Below are positions 1-4,909 of a DNA stretch of 6,515 nucleotides, in pieces. The translations under genes were made by a program, and so were the position numbers. The stretch comes from UBA920 sp038257015. GTDB lineage: Bacteria; Patescibacteriota; Doudnabacteria; UBA920. How positions within the stretch are numbered: the stretch's first letter is position 1; each line of letters begins with the position of its first letter. Under the pieces are notes generated by a model. The model was not told the origin of the DNA, ran no database searches, and saw only the letters and a list, made by a program, of their open reading frames with translations. The DNA is taken from the NCBI GenBank assembly GCA_038257015.1, contig JBBSJS010000047.1:1-6515 (forward strand), written 5' to 3'.

Positions 1-91
1 AAGATTTTCCTTCGGAAGTCCAATAAATTGCAATATTCCGCATATATATCAGCTTTTATGGTAAGGCAATTTTCACCTAATAAACACTGCT

Positions 92-697
92 TTAGTTGTT
101 GGGAATTAATCTAGCCACAACCACATATCGGCGCAACGCGGTGCCAAGTGGATAAGAAGTTTGCAAGGAAAGTAGCTGTTCTTTGTTCTCGCGTTGATTT
201 AAAACACTTGTATCGGCGCTTTCCACAACAAATTGATCAAAAACTTGATACCGAAAAGTTTTACCTTCAGCGTTAGAAACATAAATCTCCGCACCATTTT
301 CAATTTCAGGAAGTAAAGCGAACACAGTTTTGTAATCACCTGGTGCAAAAGCAGAGTCTGATGAATGTCCAAACAAGTAAGCGTTACCATACTCCCCTAG
401 TTGAGCAGTTCCTGGGTAATGTACGATTCCATTTTGCAAAGCTTTTTGAAAAACTGTCTCGTTCACTTCATCGACATAACTTATAGGTGCCACAATTTCT
501 AGAGAGGGAATAAAAATATAATTTGGGTCAATTACTACTTCAGGTACTTCAACTGTTTCAGTCTGTGGTTGCTGATTATTAATCTGACCTGTGCGGAATT
601 TAAACTGTTGCCAGAAATAGTCAAAGTTCAACAAAACAACTGCCAACACAAGACAGCCAATAAATAGCGCGATAATCGAACCGTAGATTTTCTTCAT
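92..697 (-). CDS. Sortase-family transpeptidase with catalytic Cys replaced by Ser
   Basis: Sortases cut LPXTG-type signals of secreted proteins and join them to an envelope acceptor, acting on the outer face of the membrane. This 201-residue protein has one N-terminal membrane anchor (about residues 5-24), a polar linker (35-55), then the sortase beta-barrel from IFIPSLEIVAPI (61-72) onward. The HYPGT segment (93-97) and LFGHSS with catalytic His111 are clear. The active-site strand reads LQTSYPLGT (178-186) followed by RRYVVVA, with Arg190 as the expected catalytic Arg. Sortases have TC where this has TS: Ser181, codon TCT at 155-157, one base from TGT. Length and fold signals are otherwise complete. 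The ATG at 697 is the first in-frame start after stops; it has no Shine-Dalgarno, and a TATTAT six bases upstream (704-709) could give a leaderless mRNA. No terminator follows the stop. Family assignment is firm; activity is doubtful because Cys-to-Ser mutants of studied sortases are inactive. Confidence 0.9.
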   Translation of the reverse strand: MKKIYGSIIALFIGCLVLAVVLLNFDYFWQQFKFRTGQINNQQPQTETVEVPEVVIDPNYIFIPSLEIVAPISYVDEVNETVFQKALQNGIVHYPGTAQLGEYGNAYLFGHSSDSAFAPGDYKTVFALLPEIENGAEIYVSNAEGKTFRYQVFDQFVVESADTSVLNQRENKEQLLSLQTSYPLGTALRRYVVVARLIPNN

Positions 698-711
698 AAG
701 GTAATAATAGC

Positions 712-1085
712 AGTTTTATCACTCCTGACGAAGTATAAACGAAGTAATTCTGAATGAGATTCCTCGACTCTTTGTACTCGCTCGGAATGACAGTGCTGTG
801 GCGGTAAGAATTGCATAGATGTATTAAAAGAAACTCCGGAAGCCATGAAAAGTTACAAAAACAGAAACCCCGATGACCACACAAAACGCATAAAGAAACT
901 CCGAGAGTCGTGAAGGCGGGAATCTAGTCTATCTTTATGGATTCCAGCCTTCGCCCAAGCGGCTCGTGTCGGGAATGACAGTGGTTGTCATCCTGAGCGA
1001 AGTCGAAGGATCTCAACGTTGTCCCGGAGATTCCTCGACTCGTTTTACTCGCTCGGAATGGCAGTGGTGCCTAGTTAGGAATGAA
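712..1085. repeat. Cluster of short REP-like palindromic repeats
   Basis: This gene-free stretch between the sortase start and the surface-protein terminator holds several related elements. Copy A1 (756-795) and copy A2 (1027-1066) match at 37 of 40 positions; each runs from GAGATTCC to GGAATGRCAGTG and has ATTCC/GGAAT at its ends. A third form (912-984) contains a 13-base inverted repeat with one mismatch (912-924 and 940-952) and ends in the same GGAATGACAGTG. A fourth type (987-1014) has ATCCT/AGGAT ends around GAGCGAAGTCGA. GAAACTCCG occurs at 830-838 and again at 895-903. A degenerate relative may start near 721. Sequences of this style (CCTGAGCGAAGTCGAAGGATCTC and kin) are familiar as dispersed short palindromes in many environmental bacteria. 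No credible gene lies here; open frames through it are chance. Confidence 0.8.
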
Positions 1086-1090
1086 TCAAT

Positions 1091-1120
1091 AAAAAAACCT
1101 CCCAGTTCTGGGAGGTTTTT
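1091..1120 (-). terminator. Rho-independent terminator of the LPRTG surface-protein gene
   Basis: CCTCCCA (1098-1104) pairs with TGGGAGG (1109-1115) around a four-base loop, flanked by seven A on the left and five T on the right. On the minus strand the stem is followed by seven T, and it lies ten bases after the stop codon at 1131. The flanking A/T runs make it potentially bidirectional, but no plus-strand gene ends here. Confidence 0.92.
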
Positions 1121-1130
1121 GAATTTGTCA

Positions 1131-2867
1131 TTAACGATTCTTAATCGCAACCCTGATTGGTACCAAAGCGGTAGCCAAAACAGCGAAGACCATCAAGATA
1201 GCGTTTAGAGGAGCACCAGTACGAGGTAGTGTAGTTGTTACACCTAATACTTGTCCCTCTTCAGCAGGAGGAGCTACGTAAGGTAATCCAGTAAAGTCAC
1301 CAAGTACGCGTCCTGGTTCGTCAGGAGTTGATGAACCGGAAGAAGAACCTCCGCCACCGCCACCACCGCTAGAGCGACGGAATGTGTTAGTTACTATACA
1401 TTCTGCATCATATGGAGCTTGATCTTCAGTAATTTCAACCTCTTCGGACTGAGCTGTAAAAGTACCTGTGCAATCTTCAGAGTAAGTCACTGTATGACCT
1501 AAAGAATTAGGTTCTGTGATTTCATAATCACCTTCACCAACAGTAACGACCACGCCTTCCACAGAACCATCAAAAGAACTTGGAGTTGCGTCTTTACCAA
1601 AAGCTGTGATAGTGAAATCAGAAGCTACACCGCTTCCACCGACAACAACTTTTTTAACTAGGATTTTGAAAGTTGGACCTTCACGGTATGTGTTGGTGAT
1701 AGTACAAGTAATCCCGTTATTTTTGCTGATAGTTACAACACTATTGTTAACAGTTACGGAATTCTGACCGTCCTCCATACAAACCCAATTTGAAGCTACA
1801 TAGCCATTAGGGCCGCCTGTCTCAGAAAGAGTGTAATCACCAACCAACACTACTGCAGTGGTTACTTTTGTGTCACCAGTCTTACCAGAAACACCAGCAG
1901 TTGGGCCAGTCGCTGAAAGAGTCCAATCAATTGCCTGTGCATTACCACCAGCTACCACTTTCACCAATGTCAACGAACCATATTCGCCGGTTGGGTCACC
2001 ACCACCGGCACGGTAAGTGTTGGTGATAGTACAAGTAGCTGATAAGTTAGGGATTGATAATGCAATACCTGAACAACCATTGTAAGTTGTTGTATAAGAG
2101 GGATCAGCAAGTTCGGTGATTGTGTATGTGCCAAAATTCAAAGTTAAGGCATTGCTACCATCAGCTTCAAAAGCCACAGCTGAATCATCGTTAACTTTGA
2201 AAGAAAAATCTCCGACATTCTTTGTGCCACCACCTTCATTAACAACTACTTTGTTTACTGTGATGGTTCCACTTGTTGGATCTGGGTTTGTAGTAGTTTC
2301 AACATCGTAACAGAAAGAGATGTGACTTATCCCATTATTAGCTCCAACTACTAAATTAGTATCGCCCATAGTTTCACCAGGCCCTGGTTGGTATATATAC
2401 AAATTGTGACTATCAGAACCAGCCTTAACTAAAACAGCATCGATTCCAAAGGTTGAGGTAAAATCAAAGCTTCCAGAAGAGTAGTTGTTCAAAGTAATAG
2501 TTCCAGCACCGAATACCTTGGCTCCATTTGAAAGGTCATTAGAATCAACTTTTGCTTCGAGCCAAGTTTGGCCACCACCGTAAATACCATCTAAATCAGC
2601 ACATGTAGGATTGCCGTTCAATCTATCTGGAAATTTAGGTTTTGGATCAGGTACTGCAGCTATAACTGGAGCAACAGAAGCTGCCGTTACAATCTCAGCA
2701 CTCATAGGTGCGAAGCCTGCTAATACCATTGCAAAAGCAGTTGCCAAAACACCAACGCGAGTCGTAAAACGACCCACAGTCTTCTCTACGCGAGAAGCAG
2801 TGTCTGGAATAGCTTTCACTTTGAAGCCAAGTTTAGACTTAGCTCCAGAAATTCCATATTCTTTCAT
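1131..2867 (-). CDS. LPXTG-anchored surface protein with three prealbumin-like (CnaB/SpaA-type) repeats
   Basis: A 578-residue cell-surface stalk or adhesin candidate. A basic N-region (1-37) and hydrophobic core (38-54) form a long signal peptide, cut probably near 63-70. Residues 78-190 form a beta-rich domain with Cys89 and Cys186, ending in HISFCYD, a motif I know from actinobacterial surface proteins with prealbumin-like repeats. Three repeats follow (199-286, 296-395, 399-497), each closing with a C-x-x-TNT[YF]R strand. Then come a seven-Gly/Ser hinge (498-513), a Pro-rich spacer with two VLG motifs, the sorting signal LPRTG (547-551), a membrane segment (553-570) and a basic tail ending KNR. 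ATG 2867 gives the complete signal peptide; only a weak AAAGA precedes it. A good promoter lies about 90 bases upstream and a terminator just after the stop. The ligand is unknown. Anchoring would need a working sortase, which the neighbouring Ser181 protein may not supply. Confidence 0.92.
   Translation of the reverse strand: MKEYGISGAKSKLGFKVKAIPDTASRVEKTVGRFTTRVGVLATAFAMVLAGFAPMSAEIVTAASVAPVIAAVPDPKPKFPDRLNGNPTCADLDGIYGGGQTWLEAKVDSNDLSNGAKVFGAGTITLNNYSSGSFDFTSTFGIDAVLVKAGSDSHNLYIYQPGPGETMGDTNLVVGANNGISHISFCYDVETTTNPDPTSGTITVNKVVVNEGGGTKNVGDFSFKVNDDSAVAFEADGSNALTLNFGTYTITELADPSYTTTYNGCSGIALSIPNLSATCTITNTYRAGGGDPTGEYGSLTLVKVVAGGNAQAIDWTLSATGPTAGVSGKTGDTKVTTAVVLVGDYTLSETGGPNGYVASNWVCMEDGQNSVTVNNSVVTISKNNGITCTITNTYREGPTFKILVKKVVVGGSGVASDFTITAFGKDATPSSFDGSVEGVVVTVGEGDYEITEPNSLGHTVTYSEDCTGTFTAQSEEVEITEDQAPYDAECIVTNTFRRSSGGGGGGGSSSGSSTPDEPGRVLGDFTGLPYVAPPAEEGQVLGVTTTLPRTGAPLNAILMVFAVLATALVPIRVAIKNR
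1377..2273 (-). repeat. Three tandem prealbumin-like domain repeats in the surface protein
   Basis: Protein-level repeats covering residues 199-286 (2010-2273), 296-395 (1683-1982) and 399-497 (1377-1673). Each has a Lys in the first strand (206, 303, 406), a Glu in the Y[TE][IL][TS]E strand (252, 349, 452) and an Asn in the closing TNT[YF]R strand (283, 392, 494). This is the layout of autocatalytic Lys-Asn isopeptide bonds in CnaB-type domains. Each also holds a Cys pair (265/279, 363/388, 466/490). The repeats have diverged strongly in their middles, so they are old duplications rather than recent slippage. Confidence 0.82.
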
Positions 2868-2955
2868 ATGTTTATATTCTTTTGTTAATTAATTAAATAA
2901 CTACGAAACTTAGGCTATAATTATGCCAAAATTTTACTCGAATTTATCTGGGTTT

Positions 2956-2984
2956 ATTATATATCCCTTTTAATTAAAAGGCAA
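2956..2984 (-). promoter_or_regulatory. Sigma70-type promoter for the LPRTG surface-protein gene, overlapping a 16-bp palindrome
   Basis: On the minus strand, TTGCCT (-35, 2979-2984) and TATAAT (-10, 2956-2961) are separated by exactly 17 bases. Transcription should start near 2949, leaving a leader of about 80 bases before the ATG at 2867. A perfect 16-bp palindrome, CCTTTTAATTAAAAGG (2966-2981), fills most of the spacer and overlaps the -35, a position where a dimeric repressor would block polymerase. The promoter match is direct; the operator role is inferred. Confidence 0.7.
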
Positions 2985-3031
2985 ATGGATTAGACAACAA
3001 TATTGCGATATTTGCAACTTTCAAGCAATTT

Positions 3032-3069
3032 TGTGGATAACTTGTGTTTTAATTGTGGAAATCCCCACA
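3032..3069. promoter_or_regulatory. DnaA-box-like cluster between divergent promoters
   Basis: TGTGGATAA at 3032-3040 is a perfect match to the classical DnaA box (reverse complement TTATCCACA). TGTGGAAAT follows at 3054-3062, and the opposite strand reads TGTGGGGAT over 3061-3069, so the last two form an inverted TGTGG/CCACA pair. A+T-rich DNA flanks the cluster on both sides and the adjacent genes diverge from it. It could be a replication-origin element, a DnaA-controlled promoter region, or chance. No dnaA or dnaN is in the window. Confidence 0.4.
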
Positions 3070-3138
3070 GCCTAGGGAGAATACTCAATAAAAATGGTTA
3101 ATTTTGAAATTCATAAACCTTTTTATCAATCTATACTG

Positions 3139-3167
3139 TTGACAGAAGCTGGTAAATGCTTTACAAT
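3139..3167 (+). promoter_or_regulatory. Near-consensus sigma70-type promoter for the LPITG mini-protein
   Basis: TTGACA (3139-3144, perfect -35), a 17-base spacer and TACAAT (3162-3167, five of six for the -10). Transcription should start near 3174, about 20 bases before the ATG at 3195. The possible upstream ATG at 3156 lies inside the spacer, so it cannot be in this transcript; the promoter therefore decides the start. The mini-protein, and perhaps the glycosyltransferase behind it, would be expressed strongly. Confidence 0.82.
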
Positions 3168-3194
3168 TTTGAGTTAATTATTAATTTACCACAT

Positions 3195-3449
3195 ATGTCA
3201 CATTCAAGTTCTTCTGGTAGCAGTTCTTCCCAAGGACAAGTTTTGGGTGCTTCTGCCCCCGCAGTTGTAGGTTTGGCCATGCCAACCGTTTTAGGGGCAA
3301 CAACAGCTCCAATGATTGCTGGTGCAGCTATCCTACCAATCACAGGCTCTAACCCTTTGGTTATGCTTTTGGTTATATCTTCTATGGCTGTAGCTTTCCT
3401 AGTGTTAGTGAGCTTTGTTGTTTCTCGCCTCGTTCGCAAATTTATCTAA
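3195..3449 (+). CDS. 84-residue LPXTG-type mini surface protein
   Basis: A very short protein built almost entirely of a sortase sorting signal. Residues 2-13 are a Ser/Gly/Gln head, 14-46 an Ala/Gly/Pro/Val-rich stretch with two VLGA motifs (GQVLGAS at 14-20, PTVLGAT at 30-36), then LPITG (47-51), a membrane helix (about 54-76) and a basic tail SRLVRKFI. There is no N-terminal signal peptide, so the single helix must both insert the protein and place the head outside; the Arg/Lys tail supports N-out, C-in. GQVLG also occurs just before the LPRTG of the large surface protein, which ties both to the same processing route. The ATG at 3195 is chosen because the strong promoter overlaps the earlier ATG. 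No Shine-Dalgarno is visible in the roughly 20-base leader. I do not recognise a named family; role as a wall tether, pilin-like subunit or released peptide is open. Confidence 0.75.
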   Translation: MSHSSSSGSSSSQGQVLGASAPAVVGLAMPTVLGATTAPMIAGAAILPITGSNPLVMLLVISSMAVAFLVLVSFVVSRLVRKFI

Positions 3450-3467
3450 TTATTTTAGAGTAAGCGC

Positions 3468-3492
3468 AAAGCGCTATTTATATAGCGCTTTT
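3468..3492 (+). terminator. Perfect hairpin with short T run between mini-protein and glycosyltransferase
   Basis: AAAGCGCTAT (3468-3477) pairs perfectly with ATAGCGCTTT (3482-3491) around the loop TTAT. Only four T close it before AAATTTG, so it is a weak or partial terminator, or an mRNA-processing or stabilising stem. It starts 18 bases after the mini-protein stop and ends 12 bases before the glycosyltransferase ATG, so it could lower read-through into that gene or affect its initiation. Confidence 0.55.
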
Positions 3493-3503
3493 AAATTTGT
3501 CTT

Positions 3504-3941
3504 ATGTACTCAGAATTTATTACATACTTAATCGTAATTTTCGGCACAGTCAATATCTTGCGTATTGGCTTTTTCATGATTGGTTCTGATATCTATACTG
3601 TAAAAGAAGCTCTGCGAGTCAAGAAACAAAATCGGAAGAGAATCACTTTACCAACTTTCTCTGTGGTAATCCCCGCTCATAATGAAGAGAGCACAATCAT
3701 CAACTGTGTTAATTCTGTTGCTAATTCAGATTATCCAATTTATAAACTTCAAATTATTGTTGCTGATGATGGTTCAACCGACGATACGGCAAAACTTTTA
3801 ATACAATACCAACAAGAGAATGGGCATATTCCCTTAAAAGTGATAACTCAACCAAATGCCGGTAAGGCACATGCCTTAAACAATGCCATGGCTAACTATG
3901 CGACTGGAAAATTAATAATGTGTTTGGACGCAGACTCTTAA
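3504..3941 (+). CDS. Glycosyltransferase family 2, N-terminal fragment (donor-binding half)
   Basis: 145 residues. A membrane helix (about 6-27) is followed by a basic cytoplasmic stretch (KKQNRKR, 40-46) and the Rossmann-like start of the GT-A fold: FSVVIPAHNEE (52-62), VADDGSTDD (86-94) for the nucleotide, QPNAGKAHALN (116-126), and LDADS (141-145) with the metal-binding DxD. It ends at the in-frame TAA right after that motif. The catalytic Asp and the QxxRW motif are lost, so this piece cannot be an active enzyme alone. The ATG lies 12 bases after the upstream hairpin and has no Shine-Dalgarno, so it may depend on the mini-protein transcript. Confidence 0.8.
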   Translation: MYSEFITYLIVIFGTVNILRIGFFMIGSDIYTVKEALRVKKQNRKRITLPTFSVVIPAHNEESTIINCVNSVANSDYPIYKLQIIVADDGSTDDTAKLLIQYQQENGHIPLKVITQPNAGKAHALNNAMANYATGKLIMCLDADS

Positions 3942-3992
3942 ATTGATAAAAACGCTTTAAAAGAAGCTGCTCTGTATTTTACAGATAAAGAT

Positions 3993-4769
3993 GTGGTAGC
4001 AATGGCTGCTAATGTAAAAATCCGCCCAACTAGCACTATTTTCAATTTGATTCAACAATACGAATACATTATTTGCTATCAGATGAAGCGGGCTTTAACA
4101 GTATTTAATATCGAATACATTATTGGTGGAATTGGCTCAGTGTTCCGTGCTAAAGCATTGCGTAAGGTTGGCTACTACGACACCGACACCATTACTGAGG
4201 ATATCGATTTAACAATGAAATTTTTGCAGAACGGTAATAAAAAGTGGAAAGTAATTTACGGTGCTAAAGTTATCGCACAAACAGAAAGTGTAATGGATCT
4301 AAAAGGACTAATTCGCCAACGCTATCGTTGGAAGTTTGGAAGAACTCAGGCTTTCTTCAAAAATAGAAACTTATTTTTTAATACAGATAAGAAGCACAGC
4401 AAATTACTTACCTGGTTTAACTTGCCTTTCGCTATTTATAGCGATATCGCTTTCTTCCTTGAACCATTTATGATTTCATATATCTTCTATATTATTTTGA
4501 GATATGGCGACTGGATTACATTCTTATCAGCAATTACAGTTGTCGGTGGCTATATCACGATGAATGTATTAATGGAAAGCACTATCCCATGGAGACAGCG
4601 TCTAAGAATGGCAGCCTTAGCACCAACAATGTATATATTCTTCTACTTACTAAGTTTTGTAGAATACGTTGCTCTTATTAAAGGTCTGGTGAAATTAACT
4701 ACCGTGAAGCAAAGCTTGGAAACCGGTGGTTGTGGCTGGCAACATGTAGAACGACCAAAACTAACTTAA
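3993..4769 (+). CDS. Glycosyltransferase family 2, C-terminal fragment (catalytic base and membrane half)
   Basis: 258 residues if a GTG at 3993 (Val164 of the full frame) is used; homology clearly continues upstream to the TAA, and no Shine-Dalgarno precedes the GTG, so independent initiation is doubtful. It holds GGIGSVFR (45-52), ITEDIDL (67-73) with the catalytic base, QRYRWKFG (109-116) that guides the acceptor chain, and hydrophobic segments near 148-170, 175-195 and 206-227 that would form the export channel. The ending GGCGWQHVERP resembles the C-termini of poly-N-acetylglucosamine-synthase-like proteins. Complementation between the two halves is conceivable but not shown by the sequence. 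Confidence 0.75.
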   Translation: MVAMAANVKIRPTSTIFNLIQQYEYIICYQMKRALTVFNIEYIIGGIGSVFRAKALRKVGYYDTDTITEDIDLTMKFLQNGNKKWKVIYGAKVIAQTESVMDLKGLIRQRYRWKFGRTQAFFKNRNLFFNTDKKHSKLLTWFNLPFAIYSDIAFFLEPFMISYIFYIILRYGDWITFLSAITVVGGYITMNVLMESTIPWRQRLRMAALAPTMYIFFYLLSFVEYVALIKGLVKLTTVKQSLETGGCGWQHVERPKLT

Positions 4770-4780
4770 CCTTGTAAACA

Positions 4781-4814
4781 AAAACCCTCTTCTTACAAAG
4801 AGGGTTTTATTTTT
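4781..4814. terminator. Bidirectional terminator between convergent genes
   Basis: AAAACCCTCTT (4781-4791) pairs perfectly with AAGAGGGTTTT (4798-4808) around a six-base loop, followed on the plus strand by ATTTTT and preceded by A-rich DNA that gives a T run on the minus strand. It sits 11 bases after the glycosyltransferase stop and about 100 bases beyond the stop of the convergent secreted-protein gene, so it probably ends both transcripts. Confidence 0.9.
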
Positions 4815-4909
4815 GTCAGGAGTAAAATTTACTGACGCCGTGATGATAGTTTTTTTGGGGATATCAGCCCCAGAAAGAAAGTTAAACTAATTGATTGAGA
4901 TCAAGAATA
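4815..4909. other. Non-coding spacer with two hairpins between convergent genes
   Basis: GTCAG...TAAA (4815-4826) can pair with TTTACTGAC (4828-4836) with a three-base bulge. GGGG (4857-4860) pairs with CCCC (4868-4871) around ATATCAG, with T6 on its left side and weaker pairing extending outward. Neither has a T run on the correct side to be a standard terminator. No gene is seen. Confidence 0.4.

Larger units (their letters stand above)
3504..4769 (+). pseudogene. Processive family-2 glycosyltransferase gene interrupted by an in-frame TAA
   Basis: Read through one stop codon, this is a 421-codon membrane glycosyltransferase of the GT2 class that includes poly-N-acetylglucosamine and hyaluronan synthases. 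It adds sugars from an activated nucleotide donor to a growing chain on the cytoplasmic face and passes it across the membrane. All hallmarks are in one frame: DDGSTDD (88-94), DADS (142-145), GGIGS (208-212), TED (231-233, base Asp233) and QRYRW (272-276), then about three C-terminal helices. The TAA at 3939-3941 (codon 146) directly follows DADS, and the next residues, IDKNALKEA, are exactly what the family has there. No indel is involved. Every gene here stops with TAA, so reassignment is unlikely. A recent nonsense mutation or a base error is the simplest reading. The two halves are described separately. Confidence 0.85.

Noticed and set aside
1..43. Minus-strand ATG at 43 opening a frame to the left edge (starts MRNIAIYWTSEG), and a plus-strand open frame over 1-111
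   Set aside because: Only 14 codons are visible in the minus frame, with no Shine-Dalgarno or promoter, and the plus frame overlaps the sortase end. The minus frame could be the start of the next gene but cannot be supported from this window.
700..1130. CRISPR-like array from the repeated units
   Set aside because: Unit types differ, spacing is irregular, and the units are internally palindromic REP-type elements; no cas gene is present.
621..1208. Open frames across the repeat cluster on both strands
   Set aside because: They run through REP-like repeats and a terminator and overlap real genes; their translations show no domain, signal or plausible composition.
2611..2892. Plus-strand open frame antisense to the surface-protein signal peptide, with a hydrophobic-looking translation
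   Set aside because: It mirrors the Ala/Val/Thr-rich signal-peptide region on the other strand; no promoter or ribosome site.
3156..3194. Upstream ATG at 3156 as start of the mini-protein
   Set aside because: It lies between the -35 and -10 of the promoter, upstream of the predicted transcription start, and adds residues with no signal-peptide character.
3504..4769. Alternative genetic code (UGA = Gly, known in Absconditabacteria and Gracilibacteria) as explanation for the broken gene
   Set aside because: The interrupting codon is TAA, not TGA, TAA ends every gene here, and no reading frame needs TGA as sense.
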